A stretch of DNA of 64,000 nucleotides from Imbricaverruca yamaguchii (GCA_034440575.1 JAOTOL010001636.1:1026501-1090500); one strand, 5' to 3'; counted from the stretch's first letter, positions 19,441 to 32,672 are shown. Made by a program: numbers and translations. Notes: generated by a model not told the origin, from the letters alone.

Positions 19441-21598
19441 CCAGCATCTCCGAGCAATGGTCTAACCGTTGCACTGGTCTAGCTCAGACAAAATAGAACA
19501 GAAATGGCTTCCAACGGTCCAGTGTGCACCAGTAACGCAGCCAGGCGCGGAAGGCCGACATGAAAAAGGGGGAAGAATGTGTATTTGAATGCGTTGCAGT
19601 AAGTTCATTAGTTGTTTGGGCAAGATGGCGCATCGACTGCAGTGGTCATGCAGGCAACAACGTTCTCACATTTAATGAAAGCATTACTATCCAACCCAAA
19701 ATCATAGGTAGAGTTTATTGTGCGTAGCACAAGAAATCCTCAGCAAAGACGGAAAATAGTTCGTTACGTGTGCTTGTGTGTGTCGAGCTGTGGTCATTTA
19801 CAAAATCGTCCAGGACCACGTGACACTCCAGTCACGTGGTCACTGTCATGTTCCGCCAGGTGTGGCCATGCACAGATGAATTTGCCAGCATCACAGCCTA
19901 TCACAGAAGTCGAACTAAACTGAAATGTCCCGAATCGTGAACCCCTTTGGGAGCCAGTCGCATTTCAGGGACGACATATGGTAGGGTGCACCATGTCACT
20001 TTCTGACGCGTGCATCTGCTTTGAGTGGTACACTCCGTGTTCGAATGCGGCCAAGTCTAAAGTCACGAAGTCTGGTGTCTGGATAGCCCGTCACTAGGAC
20101 TTCCAAGCATGCCTAATTTGTAGGGGTGCGTGTTGTGATGCGCACGTGGTGCACATGCAAGCCTGTTACCCCCCTGCAACTAGGAAGGCCCACAGCCTAT
20201 GCCAACGAACACACCTCTCTGAATGGTATTACACACGTCAGCTCTAAAGAGAGTCATCCGCTTTTGGGGTGTCGTCAGCCAAGTGGTACACAATATCGTG
20301 GAAGTGGAGATTTTGATACGGAACTGAGGCCGTAGTGAAACTGCGGAACCTTTCAACAGATAGTCGAACGATGTTCAACACTGCGATATGGCAACTTACA
20401 AAAATTGCTTTGCAGGTGATAGGTACATTTCTAGACTAGGATTACAGATTGTGTGCTTTCACTTGTATCTCTTAAACTTCTGATTGCTAGCAGGTTGCCG
20501 GTGAACTATGCCCCCTTTTGTGCTGCGATATTCTCTTGACTTATCTAATGACACCAGCGTGTGAGACATCAGCTAGCGCTTAGTGCCGTGAAATGTGCAA
20601 GTTTATGATTTGGATCATGCCGAATTTGAGTTCCTGTGCCCATGGTGTGGCAACAAAGTGTCTAACGTTTTTCTCATTTTCCTTCTCGGATCCTTTCACC
20701 ACTAGAATAACTCTTCCTTTAGTATTTCAACGTTTTTTTACTACTTCCTATTGAATTTGTGGCAAGGTGCTTCAGGGAATGCAATTAGAGTAGCATATGT
20801 ATTGCGCCACCATATAAATGATGCGGAGTTTCAGGAACTTTTGATATGACAAATTGATAATTGATAATAGAGTAGGATACATGCACATCAAACTAAAACA
20901 GAGATTGAATTGGGACGAGGTGATCGATATCAAAACTGGCCATTTTTGAGTTGCTGTCGAATTTTCGTTGGAAATATCTTGAACAAAGTGAACGATTCGG
21001 GAACAGAAAGCTCATTCCGGGGAAGATGCGAAAGAACTAGAATCAAATATTTATAAAATTTTCAAGCGGGAGTATCAGCAGCAGCAAAACGCAGGCAGCA
21101 AGGGAAAGGAAAACCGTAAGCAGCAAAGTTGATAGTAAGCAGCAACAGGAAAGGAAAATGCAGGCAGCTTTTTCCTGCCTGCGGTACTCCCACTGTTAAA
21201 CTCTACGATAACTCGTCCAGAGTCACCAGTCCAAAGACCGCCACCAACAGCTCCCTGACAGATCTGCGTATACAACTCGCGCACCCGAAAGTAATTCAGC
21301 TAGATATTGGTGTTCTATTGGGTGTCTCGACTGCGAAGTCATATCGCTCCCATTGACTGGCTAACTTCAAGAAATAACGACACCTTGGTTTGATCAGTGT
21401 GAGCCTGATTGAGGCCGTAGTGGAACTGGCAGTGTGGGCTGCGCCACACACTCAACCCATGGATACGTGGGCGCCACCGCAAGTCAGCCGATGCACTCGG
21501 AAAACAGGAGATAAAACCAGAGCTCTTTTGGCACATGTCTGTGGCGAAAAAACGCTCCCGGTCACTCATGCTCACATAGAATCGCTAGCATAGCGCAC
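19441..21598. other. Long stretch without recognised genes
   Basis: No M1-like or other protein-coding exon is recognised on either strand. There is a purine-rich block around 21060-21170 with repeated GCAGCA and GGAAAGGAAAA. Confidence 0.5.
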
Positions 21599-21835
21599 TG
21601 ACCGCTCCTGGCGGTATCAGCTTGACCGCTACTGGCGGCAGCAGCCTGACCTCTACTGGCAGCAGCAGCTTGACCGCTACTAGCGGCAGCAGCTTGACCG
21701 CTACTGGCGGCAGCAGCTTGACCGCTACTGGCGGAAGCAGCTTGACCGCCATTGGCGGCAGCAGCTTAACCGCTACTGGCGGCAGCAGCTTGACCGCCAC
21801 TGGTGGCAGCAGCTTGACCGCTGCTGGCGGCGACC
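21599..21835. repeat. 24-bp minisatellite
   Basis: About ten copies of a 24-bp unit with core CTACTGGCGGCAGCAGCTTG. The unit is a multiple of three, so frames remain open (a Thr/Gly/Ser repeat on plus, Pro/Val/Lys on minus); I do not treat them as genes. Confidence 0.93.
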
Positions 21836-22262
21836 GGGGTTTGCGATTTCCTGACACACTGACATGCAGCACCGACATATCGTGGAGTACCCTTGGCATC
21901 TTGGCAACTGCAGCTTTCACCATCGTCGATACCGCTTGAAGCTCCAGTTAGATATTGTCATAATCAAGGCCACAGAGCATGTAAAATATGCAGTCCAAAT
22001 TGTAATCTGTAAATCCTTTAATCACCTTTAATAGAAATTACTACTCACATTTACGACACACATTTGTTTGTTTGCTGCCAGTGAACGTCACACTAACGGT
22101 GGTGATCATTTGCCGGCTGTTTTTGAAGAGATCATACGGAAATACACCATGGGTATTAAATATACTGAGGCGATATATTTGTTGCAATTAGTTGTACGAT
22201 AAGGTGCTTCAGCTACCATCGCCGTGCAATGCTCATTGTAACGACATCAAACAAAACGCATG
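21836..22262. other. No gene recognised
   Basis: Unique sequence between two minisatellites; no feature supported. Confidence 0.5.
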
Positions 22263-22535
22263 AACAGTAGCTGGAGAGCGGGGCGCAACACTTCCATCAG
22301 TGCCTGGAGAGCGGGGCGCAACACCTCCATCAGTGCCTGGAGAGCGGGGCGCAACGCCTCCATCAGTGCCTGGAGAGCGGGGCGCAACACCTCCATCAGT
22401 GCCTGGAGAGCGGGGCGCAACACCTCCATCAGTGCCTGAAGAGCGGGGCGCAACACCTCCATCAGTGCTTGGAGAGCGGGGCGCAACACCTCCATCAGTA
22501 CCTGGAGAGCGGGGCGCAACACCTCCATCAACCGA
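22263..22535. repeat. 33-bp minisatellite
   Basis: About eight copies of a 33-bp unit with core GGAGAGCGGGGCGCAACACC. The 11-residue repeat frames on both strands are a by-product of the 33-bp period. Confidence 0.93.
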
Positions 22536-23216
22536 GCTCCGCTCCAGGAGTCTATTAGCCGCAAGGATAAGGTTCCATTAAATAAATGCGTGTATACCAT
22601 ATTAACTGTGATCAGGACAGCACTAACGGCATTTCGGGTCGCTTCACTGGCGGTGTCGACGGCAGCACGGCTGTTCAACAGTCGTGTTAGTGACTGTATG
22701 TCATTAACACGACCGTTGAATGCATGTGACGTCATAGTGCTCGCTGCTGGCGGGAAGCCGATCTTTACCAACACCGCCGTCGGAATGCTCTCTCCTGTTA
22801 GTGCTTGACCGTCCTGGTGATGACGCCCGCAACGTTACCATGCATTACCGAACCCGGAGTTTATGTGCGCTGACGTGCTAACGATGCGCATGCAGCAGAA
22901 GTGTCATCACGGGCCACCTATTGAAGCAAAAACAGTTGGAAAAAGAAAAAGAAACATAGACACACCTTCGACAAGAATGAAGGGGAAGAGAACGAGGTGT
23001 CTCGCACCAAAATATCGGATGTTTTTTTGCTATCGACGTCTGTTCAAAGACGAAAAGCATCGATCCCAAGGTGATTCAGGACATCTGATAAGGGGAGCAA
23101 CAACAAACTGAACAAGCCAGCTTTTTCCACCTTGAGCATCAACATCAAAGCGCACTTGTTGCTGCATCTAGCCACTGCGTCCCTATATCTACAAAAAAAA
23201 AAAATGGCGCTGAATA
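22536..23216. other. Upstream region of the first EF-hand gene
   Basis: No gene recognised. A poly-A run occurs at about 23192-23204. Confidence 0.45.
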
Positions 23217-23234
23217 GTACATAAGACATCACTT

Positions 23235-23244
23235 CAGCGAAATT
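23235..23244 (+). promoter_or_regulatory. Conserved CAGCGAAATT promoter element, EF-hand gene A
   Basis: The decamer CAGCGAAATT, 54 bp before the ATG, is identical to the one upstream of the other three EF-hand genes (45731 on plus, 57665 on plus, and about 35272-35281 on minus). A weak TATA-like CATAAGA lies about 15 bp upstream. I infer a shared core promoter element. Confidence 0.6.
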
Positions 23245-23288
23245 CTCACATCAAATCACCTTTCAAGCAGCCAGCCCACAGAGCTAGC

Positions 23289-23627
23289 ATGCTTCAGCAG
23301 ATCCTATTACTCTTATGTCTGACTGTGGTAGCCTCTGCAGTCATCAAGGACAATCCAGACGCCCTGGAGATCATATTTGTCAAGCTGGATAAGGATAAAA
23401 GCGGACATCTCTGGGTGGATGATTTCATATCAGATTCTACGGCAGATGATGCATACTATCCGCTTTTTACTTTGGATGCCCTCAAAGCCATGGATAAAAA
23501 TTCCGATAGACGTGTGGACATGGCCGAATTTAAGCGATCCGCAACTACTCTGCTGAAGGGCTTGCTCCGCGCAAGTATCCAACAGATTGCAGATGAATTG
23601 ATCCCGATCTTTTACCAGTTGCCGTGA
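23289..23627 (+). CDS. Small secreted EF-hand protein, gene A
   Basis: An intact single-exon frame of 112 residues. Residues 1-17 (MLQQILLLLCLTVVASA) form a clear signal peptide. EF-hand loop 1 is DKDKSGHLWVDD, with Asp at loop position 12. EF-hand loop 2 is DKNSDRRVDMAE, with Asp, Asn, Asp, Asp and Glu at ligand positions 1, 3, 5, 9 and 12. An amphipathic C-terminal helix follows (ASIQQIADELIPIF). I infer a secreted calcium-binding protein; the specific role is unknown. It is the most divergent member of a family with copies at 35, 46 and 58 kb. The ATG chosen is the one that starts the signal peptide. Confidence 0.88.
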   Translation: MLQQILLLLCLTVVASAVIKDNPDALEIIFVKLDKDKSGHLWVDDFISDSTADDAYYPLFTLDALKAMDKNSDRRVDMAEFKRSATTLLKGLLRASIQQIADELIPIFYQLP

Positions 23628-24955
23628 ACATTGGTGCATCTTCTAGATGAATACCTCGCACCATATTCTGGGATGCTCGGAAGATTGGCTGCTGAAGCGT
23701 GTGTAGCCGTGCTACTACCTGGATAATTTCATCCAGATAGTGGACATCAGCTCACGCTGCACGGACGTTCGATGCGATACTGGGTGAAGTACGACAGCAC
23801 TGTGGACATTTGCTATATCGGACTTTCCACGAATTACATCGGCATGTAAAACTACATCGGTTAGGTGACGGCACACATCTAACACACACAAACACATCGA
23901 AGATACAACTGAGTATGTAAGAGTGCTGAAGGACGAAATGTGGCAATGTCATTTACAACCATGGATGCAAATGTTGTGGAGAATTGTGTGGTGTAATTGG
24001 CGAAGATCACGTCAGCACACCGGTGTATTAGACGTGTGAATGTGACATAGTTAACTGGTCCGTGGAGTAGATGTACAAGCATTACACCCATGGCTGTTCG
24101 GTGCAGCAGATGTGGCACGATCATACATTGTTTGGTGTATTAGAAGTGTGATGATGCCAAAAGTCAACTGGTTCGTGGAATAGATATGCCAACATGACCC
24201 CCGTGGTTGTTCGGATAGTGGATGTGGCACGATCAGCACATTGTACTGGTGGGCACAATATGCATACAAAGTCAACTAGAGTGCATCGGTCGGTGTAGTT
24301 TCGGTCAGCAGATAAGGACATAATATCACAGCGTTTTCGGTGCACTTGAGACGTCATCTACAGTCAGCTAGGCGAATATTTTTTTACCATAGCAGCCAAT
24401 GTTCGGCAGTAGCTTGTGTCACTGCCCGCACTGAGGTGAAGGCAATGTACGGTTTGGGGAGTGTCGGGTGATCAAGTGCAATTGGTGAAAAGCGAAACAG
24501 CAAAATCGGCCAAGATATCTATTTACATCAGACAACTAAAATGTTGTTGGGGGTCGTGCAGCAGTTGGTGTCTTTGCCGGGATATATTTAGTGCTAGCCA
24601 TTCGACCTAATCATTCGCTCCGAGATATCCTATTTTCTGCATGTTAATCAATTGATTCTGTGCTTTGGATATCCATTTCACCGAACCTCCATCCACAATG
24701 AAGTATTCGATAAGTTGTCAAGATAGAAATACGTGCTCGAATTCTCTATGTGGGTATTTGTCATGTGCTGCACCGTTCCGTGAATGAAATGGATGAAATA
24801 CAGAAAATGATATCACCTGTAGTTTACTATTGCCATATGTGTCGACAGGGTTCTTGCCTTGTAATGTTGTTAGCCCCCTGTTGACGGCTGATCGGTCAGT
24901 ATGCATGACGCAGTGGCTGTAGCCGAGTATCTGGTGGTTGGATTAGGAGGATTTT
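23628..24955. other. No gene recognised; degenerate 130-bp-scale repetition
   Basis: Between about 23990 and 24240, phrases such as GTGTATTAGA.GTGTGA, TCAACTGGTTCGTGGA and GATGTGGCACGATCA recur two or three times at about 125-130 bp spacing, suggesting an old tandem repeat. No coding signal is seen. Confidence 0.5.
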
Positions 24956-26455
24956 GAACATGACGGGCTGGCCCGGCGCTGCCAGTCGGGCTGACGGTGA
25001 CCATCTCCCCTCGGCCGGACCAGTCGGGCTGACGGTGACCGTCTCCCCTCGGCCGGACCAGTCGGGCTGACGGTGACCGTCTCCCCTCGGCCGGACCAGT
25101 CGGGCTGACGGTGACCGTCTCCCCTCGGCCGGACCAGTCGGGCTGACGGTGACCGTCTCCCCTCGGCCGGACCAGTCGGGCTGACGGTGACCGTCTCCCT
25201 CGGCCGGACCAGTCGGGCTGACGGTGACCGTCTCCCTCGGCCGGACCAGTCGGGCTGACGGTGACCGGCTCCCCTCGGCCGGACCAGTCGGGCTGACGGT
25301 GACCGTCTCCCCTCGGCCGGACCAGTCGGGCTGACGGTGACCGTCTCCCCTCGGCCGGACCAGTCGGGCTGACGGTGACCGTCTCCCCTCGGCCGGACCA
25401 GTCGGGCTGACGGTGACCGTCTCCCCTCGGCCGGACCAGTCGGGCTGACGGTGACCGTCTCCCCTCGGCCGGACCAGTCGGGCTGACGGTGACCGTCTCC
25501 CTCGGCCGGACCAGTCGGGCTGACGGTGACCGTCTCCCTCGGCCGGACCAGTCGGGCTGACGGTGACCGTCTCCCTCGGCCGGACCAGTCGGGCTGACGG
25601 TGACCGTCTCCCTCGGCCGGACCAGTCGGGCTGACGGTGACCGTCTCCCTCGGCCGGACCAGTCGGGCTGACGGTGACCGTCTCCCCTCGGCCGGACCAG
25701 TCGGGCTGACGGTGACCGTCTCCCCTCGGCCGGACCAGTCGGGCTGACGGTGACCGTCTCCCCTCGGCCGGACCAGTCGGGCTGACGGTGACCGTCTCCC
25801 CTCGGCCGGACCAGTCGGGCTGACGGTGACCGTCTCCCCTCGGCGCTGCCAGTCGGGCTGACGGTGACCGTCTCCCCTCGGCCGGACCAGTCGGGCTGAC
25901 GGTGACCGTCTCCCCTCGGCCGGACCAGTCGGGCTGACGGTGACCGTCTCCCCTCGGCCGGACCAGTCGGGCTGACGGTGACCGTCTCCCTCGGCCGGAC
26001 CAGTCGGGCTGACGGTGACCGTCTCCCTCGGCCGGACCAGTCGGGCTGACGGTGACCGTCTCCCCTCGGCCGGACCAGTCGGGCTGACGGTGACCGTCTC
26101 CCCTCGGCCGGACCAGTCGGGCTGACGGTGACCGCCTCCCCTCGGCCGGACCAGTCGGGCTGACGGTGACCGTCTCCCCTCGGCCGGACCAGTCGGGCTG
26201 ACGGTGACCGTCTCCCCTCGGCCGGACCAGTCTGGCTGACGGTGACCGTCTCCCCTCGGCGCTGCCAGTCAGGCTGACGGTGACCGTCTCCCCTCGGCCG
26301 GACCAGTCGGGCTGACGGTGACCGTCTCCCCTCGGCCGGACCAGTCAGGCTGACGGTGACCGTCTCCCCTCGGCCGGACCAGTCTGGCTGACGGTGACCG
26401 TCTCCCCTCGGCCGGACCAGTCTGGCTGACGGTGACCGTCTCCCCTCGGCCGGAA
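24956..26455. repeat. 38-bp minisatellite, about 40 copies
   Basis: A 1.5-kb array of a 37/38-bp unit (core GTCGGGCTGACGGTGACCGTC and GGCCGGACCA). The 37-bp variant lacks one C in CTCCCCTCGG. These length variants alter frame, yet the minus strand stays open for 545 residues. I regard that as compositional (Pro/Arg/Gly), not a gene. It shares the 15-mer CGGTGACCGTCTCCC with the array at the exon 12 acceptor. Confidence 0.95.
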
Positions 26456-27584
26456 GGGCATCGGCCGCACATGGCGACCATTGCACGATGGCTAACACTT
26501 TGTGCACGGAACACCGCTATCGTATGCTTCATCTTGCCAAGAAACGGCCCTTGGTTAGGAGGCTTTTGAAGCGGTGCAAGGAACAGACGAGCAACGGGAG
26601 CTGTTTTGCCAACACCATCCGGCACAAGTGCAGACGTTCTGGATGAGATGATCAGCGGCGTTACCTTTCGTCGAGGTCGACGTGCCGAGGTACGCCCACC
26701 GGTCACCACTGTCGGCTGTCCCACCGGTCACCACTCCGCTTCAGATTGCCGGCAGACGTTTGGCTTGGAGAAGGAATTGGTGTCCGGGCGCCATCTCGGT
26801 GGAGTAGAGGGTATGCGTGGTGCCGCACCCGACATGCCTCATTATCGGACGCACCAGCCTACCGATGGGTGCGGGACATCGGTGCAACTTCGCCCCGTAT
26901 TCCTCATGCCCCGGTACACATTTGAACAGTCGAGTGGCCGATGTAGGTGCTAACAAAAGCGTCGCAGAAGACGAGGTTGGCCATGACGTCATCAGCACCA
27001 GACGACAGCACCGACAGCTGTTGTCACTGATGATGAGCCAAAAGCACTTCACGAGAACAGGGAGCGGCAAATGCTGGCGTGCATCTGCCCATGTTCCCTG
27101 TGGTCTGTTCTTTTTAGCATGCTCGTGCTGGTATGAAGTAGTCGCCGACAGGTGAAATGAGATGAAACATGAACGGTACAATGGTTAAAAAGTCTATGAG
27201 CAATATTTGTTATGAAAAAAGAATGGCGGAGTTGATTCCAGCGGTTAGTGGGTCGCAGTGATCTATGCACTGAATACATGTAGAGGTGTCATACATTATA
27301 ATTATCCGAATTCGTTAAAACAGCAGTTTATGACTTTTCACAGCTGAACGCTGCGCTGTACATGGAAAACGTTATCGGTGGAGTATCCTGTTGCTCTTGG
27401 ACATGGACAATGGAAGTTTAGATTATAAGATGGAGAAGGATAAGCCAGATGGGGAGGGGTGGCACGGAGTTCGGCTCACCAATTTCTGAAGTATGGAAGA
27501 CTGGCTGAAATAGCCAACTTGATTCCAGTTCGCGATGTTTGCAGGGAGAAAATATAAATACACGGTCGCAAATTGAGTTCCATG
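26456..27584. other. No gene recognised
   Basis: 26456-27150 is relatively GC-rich, with overlapping frames of 110-150 residues on both strands, none with a recognisable domain. The rest is AT-richer with no signal. Confidence 0.4.
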
Positions 27585-27832
<248 letters not shown>

Positions 27833-30215
27833 GTGACGCAGGAGCAGTGTAATCAGAGGCCAGTCTACATCAGTACACATTTTGTGATGCTTCCTTGGGC
27901 GAAGCAAGGAATTTATCGGCGAAATTACCCATTTAACGATGAAACATTGAGGCACTCGACAGATGACATAGTCTTCCACTCGACTAGCTGTTATAAAAGT
28001 TTGGCCAGATGGCGCAAGTAGAGCTTTTAACCAATTGTCTGGTTTCATTTCTTCTTCAGCATTATTTTCTCATAGACGCACACCAGGCCACAAATTGCCT
28101 TCATAGGATTCCTAGTGATACACTGTATTTCTCAACATTAGCCGCCATGAGACCAATCTGCAACACCTCACCGGAGATGAGCGAATAGTGTGTCCATCAC
28201 GGGAACACCGGATAGTGTGTTCCGTTCAGTGTGGTTGACGCACGTACGTCTTGCATTGCCCATCTAGCTAGGAAGTGGCACACAGCTCAATGAAGCACAG
28301 CCATCGATTGAAGTATCAATACGTGTACATTGTGCAGGCACAACCTGCCTACATGCCATACCTACCACCTACACACCTACATAATTGATTGATGGTAGCT
28401 CAACTGGTGGTATATTGTACAGTGTACAACCTTACACCAATCACCGGAAATGAGTTTATTTTCCTTAACCAGCGCATGCCTACGGCATTACTCATGATAG
28501 CTATTATCTCATGCTTCCTTTACCTATCAAATTTGCATTTAGTTTTTTCCTTAGGCTATATTTACCCTGCTTAGCTCGTATTTTTAATGGGATTCCATTG
28601 CCTTCTTCACGGCTTGTTTGACGTGTTTTCGAATGCGTCATATTTGACTATATTGTACTGATTTTGACATGCGGCAGAGTATTTTTATGTTATATTTTTC
28701 AACGCATTTTCAATGAGAAAAGCAGGAAATTCATTGAAGTGTCCTTCATGACATTGTTCTATAGCATTGTTACATGCCTGCTCGCTTTCCTTCAATATGA
28801 ATCTCGATCGGTCAGGGGACGGTGATTTTCGGTTCTGTTCTCCCTTTAATATTTTTTAAATCGTCCTATAAAGAGATATTTGTATCGCTATATTGTAGAA
28901 ACGATGCCATCAATTATGTTGACATGCAGTTCGAATAATATGTGGCAGCAACATGCATGTTTGTACGCATACAGTTAGCTAGTTTTCAACAGACAAGGAC
29001 GTTGCATTTAACAACAAAAACTATAGCGTACCGTTATCATCCTATTGGTATTCCTCTCAACAATTTTCAGTGATCATGCTATTTCAAATCGAAACACAAT
29101 GCCGGGTGCGGACATGCTGGTTGAAATTATTTTAAAGGTAGTCCTAAGGGTAGTCCTGCACGCATCGACAATGGCTTCTATAGAAGCCAATGTGCATATA
29201 ATAGAACGCATACATGCGCTCTATTGTATCTAATGTATCACGTGGTATCACAGCCCTGCGTGTGCACGTCCCAGTGACGTGCGTGTTGACAGTAGTATTT
29301 TATAGGTGCATATTAAATAGCCAGAAAAGGCAGTAGTATTGTGTTCATGAAAAACAACAATCATAATACATACCGCGTATTGCTGACTGTGTTCTATCGT
29401 CTGATCACAAGTTAACAGCTATATGTGGCTCACTTCATCTGTTGGGTGGGACTAGGCCCCAGGGCGTGTCATAGATGCATAATCAATTTATAGGTACCTA
29501 TCTAGGTAAGAATGAAGCTAAGGGTGGGATTGATGGGCTCCTGGATGTGATTATGAGTAGTACGCAGGGCTGGGGTTACCTATGCCTTTGGTGTGCTCTG
29601 GGCCCGCTATCCTACCCTTGGTCTCACTAACTTCTTGCTTTCTTAACATGGGACCCTATGGGTGGGCCCCACCAACCCATTTGACAGTACTCGTTTCCTC
29701 CATGGGTTGAGTCCCACCAATCATTGTGAAGCTTCTCCACCCATGGTAGTACGCCCACAACCACAGCGATTAAAATGCGACTGCCATTACCTGGTTTGCA
29801 TAGAAGCTTGACGATGACTGGATCCTGCTAGAACAATGGAACGAATCCAGCTCAAGCTATGTATGCATGTGTTTGATATTAAGCTTGCGTGCAAGAATGA
29901 GCATGGCAATGTAGTTGCTCTTCAATGGCATCACATACTTTCGTACAATTTGCTTTTAAAAGACTATGTACATCAGCTAGTTTCAGCATTATATTATGTA
30001 AAGTTGTGGTTGGGATAAAGAAGAAATTGTGATAATTTAGCACAATTCTAGTTTCCACGGCAAGAGTTGGAGAGCTAATCCGTGTCTGTTTATAATATTC
30101 ACCAAACTCCGTCCGATCCGATCCGATCTGTTATCCGTATCAAACGGATGTCCCTACGGATATCCACTCCGTGTTATGCTGAATATGCACACCAACCGCT
30201 TCCCTTACGCTCGCT
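27833..30215. other. 2.4 kb without recognised genes
   Basis: AT-rich sequence with short frames only; no RNA gene, repeat array or protein domain recognised on either strand. Confidence 0.5.
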
Positions 30216-30440
30216 GTTTCGCACAGGATTGCCTACATAGCGGTACGTCAAGTCCACATTATTGTTGCCCGACTGTTACATAGGGACAATTCACAGGATT
30301 GTCTACATAGTGGTACGCCATGTCCACATTATTGTTGTCCGACTGTTACATAGGGACAATTCACAGGATTGTCTACATAGTGGTACGCCATGTCCACATT
30401 ATTGTTGCCCGACTGTTACAGAGGGACAACTCACAGGTGG
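30216..30440. repeat. ~68-70-bp tandem repeat, three copies
   Basis: Three copies of a unit containing CACAGGATTGTCTACATAG, GGTACGCCATGTCCACATT and CCGACTGTTACATAGGGACA, 95% or more identical by eye. Confidence 0.9.
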
Positions 30441-31046
30441 GCTGGTGTGGCATCTCTCACGACACCTCACCTGCTGGCTGCTGAATTATGCTGAATCGTG
30501 TTTCAAAAACATTTCGTAGGCACTTGACATTTGGTGATGACCAACAACTGGCAACGCTACAACACATGTTTCCTGAACTGCTTGAACAGTCCGTTAGAAA
30601 ATAGACCAATGGAGACCAGCGTGTGCTGATGCTTAGTACTTCAGAAAGGCCCACTACGAATGCCATGCTCACTAAGAAACTTGATCGGATTTAAGGAAAG
30701 AGTTATGAACCCGCTGACTTTCTGAAGTTGCTTCATCGACGCCAGGTACCGTGTGTTCGGCGTATGAAGAGAGTTAGCTTTTGAAGTTAATTATATAATT
30801 AAGCGTCATACATGTGAGTGCCTGCGTGTTGTTCGCATGCTCGTGTATTTCAGCACCGTTGTAGATTTCGGCGCGTTGTGTATGTGAGCTGCTGGATGCG
30901 TGTCGGTGGCTTCCACCATTCAGTATTGTTTGTCGACGCAGTCTGTCCAACCAGAAGTGGCAGACATTGGATACGGAGCATGGCCGTACTTCGCCCATTC
31001 AGTGACATCATTAAATTTATCCGCCATCTTGTGAGTGACCACGCGC
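30441..31046. other. No gene recognised
   Basis: Short frames only; nothing supported. Confidence 0.4.
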
Positions 31047-31328
31047 TCAGGCCATGCCCATCACCAGGGTAGTTGTCGACGTTTCGAACTCTGTCGGTTC
31101 TGCGGGGTCGTCAGAGTTGTGGCCAATTGCCTTCAGGGCCTCTTCGACATAGACCAGGAATCCATTTTCGTGGAAATCATCTGGTGAGAAATTCCGAACC
31201 TGCTAAATGTTTGATATGAATGCTTAAGACACAACTTGTTGAATATGATTTCCAGAGCGTCCAGTGTTCTTGTCTGCCATATAGGCTACTAGAGCCATAC
31301 GCAGGAGCAGTAGGATCTGCTGCAGAAT
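31047..31328 (-). pseudogene. Decayed EF-hand secreted protein, gene-A type
   Basis: On the minus strand, LQQILLLL (signal peptide of gene A) is followed by a block readable as DALEIIFNKL and, in another frame, PDDFHENGF and EALKAIGHNSDD...EFETSTTTL. These align in order with gene A (LQQILLLL, DALEIIFVKL, VDDF, DALKAMDKNSDR, EFKRSATTLL). The start codon position reads ATT (31328-31326), at least one frameshift separates the first and second halves, and EF-loop 2 has lost ligands. I read it as a dead paralogue. Confidence 0.75.
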
Positions 31329-32102
31329 GCCAGCGCTGCAGGTTTCACCGGACTGCCTTGTAAATCTTGTGGGATTATATTGAGGAAACGTCCAACGATC
31401 TAGCCAAAGACAGGTTTTTTTAAGATGCAGCGGCAATTGCGCTCTCAGGTGTATGTTCAGGCCTCCACTGTTTCGAAGTATTTCGTTTGACATCATTTGG
31501 AGGACGACGCCCACCTGTGTGTTGCTGTTCTGCAGTATCAGATGACCTACATCGCCTCGGGCTCGACATGTCGCCTGTCCCGACCAGACGCGGTGGCAAG
31601 AAACATTATTGCTGTTTCGGTGCGATAGTCATCATTAGTTTCAGGTTTTTCATTCGCGAAGGTGCACAGCTACACGGTTCTCTTTTCTTCCTTTGCGTTT
31701 TGTCAGTTGTCCCAGAACTGCATTTCTGCTTAATGGGTATCTTTGGCATTGCAATGCACTCATATGAGGCACTGAGGGTGACCAAGCTCCCCCTTTTAAG
31801 GAACACAATCTGGATAAGTTATAGGACCGGTGCTGTGTAGCTTACTGATACTGGTACTTGGTGTATTGGTTAAGAACATAGGTGAATATTTCTTGTCACA
31901 TAATACCAAGATATTTATATTCAGCTTGCCCTTAGCAACGTTCGGGATTTATCATTTCCTCAGATGTCTTTATTCGATAGCCATCTTTTTCATTCGTGTT
32001 AAGCATTCCGCCCTCTTCCATTTTCGAAAAGTGGCAATTTTGATGTCACTTGAACAGATGCGTCTTTGCGTCTTTTGGACTCGGTTCAAACATGAATAAA
32101 CC
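31329..32102. other. No gene recognised
   Basis: Unique AT-rich sequence; no supported feature. Confidence 0.4.
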
Positions 32103-32672
32103 CATTGCATTGTTTGGTAGCGTCACCACACTATGTGCCTATACAACACATACCCGGCATCACGTGCGTTTGGTAGCATCACCACACTATGTGCCTATAC
32201 AACACATACCCGGCATCACGTGCGTTTGGTAGCGTCACCACACTGTGTGCCAATACAACACATACTCGGCATCACGTGCGTTTGGTAGCGTCACCATACT
32301 GTGTGCCTATACAACACATACCCGGCATCGCGTGCGTTTGGTAGCGTCACCACACTGTGTGCCTATACAACACATATCAGGCATCACGTGCGTTTGGTAA
32401 CGTCGCCACACTGTGTGCCTATACAACACAAACCCGGCATCACGTGCGTTTGGTAGCGTCACCACACTATGTGCCTATACAACACATACCCGGCATCACG
32501 TGCGTTTGGTAGCGTCACCACACTGTGTGCCTATACAACACAAACCCGGCATCACGTGCGTTTGGTAGCGTCACCACACTGTGTGCCTATACAACACATA
32601 TCAGGCATCACGTGCGTTTGGTAACGTCGCCACATTGTGTGCCTATACAACACATATCAGGCATCACGTGCG
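32103..32672. repeat. 56-bp minisatellite
   Basis: About ten copies with 56-bp spacing, built on GCGTTTGGTAGCGTCACCAC, TGTGTGCCTATACAACACAT and CCCGGCATCACGT. Some units have ATCAGG for ACCCGG and GTAACGTCGCC for GTAGCGTCACC, and these variant pairs recur (32390 and 32620), suggesting higher-order duplication. Confidence 0.93.

Noticed and set aside
18818..19474. 218-residue minus-strand frame
   Set aside because: It is the antisense shadow of GC-rich exon 13 and its duplicated copies.
24956..26455. Possible CRISPR array (38-bp repeat, about 40 copies)
   Set aside because: Units abut with no variable spacers, and the window is plainly eukaryotic.
24870..26507. 545-residue minus-strand open frame
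   Set aside because: It covers the 38-bp minisatellite exactly and repeats its translation. The low-complexity Pro/Arg/Gly content has no start context, domain or splice support.
26606..27181. 110-150 residue frames on both strands in a GC-rich block
   Set aside because: No recognisable domain, the strands are mutually open because of composition, and there is no splice or promoter support. Possibly an old element, but I cannot support a call.
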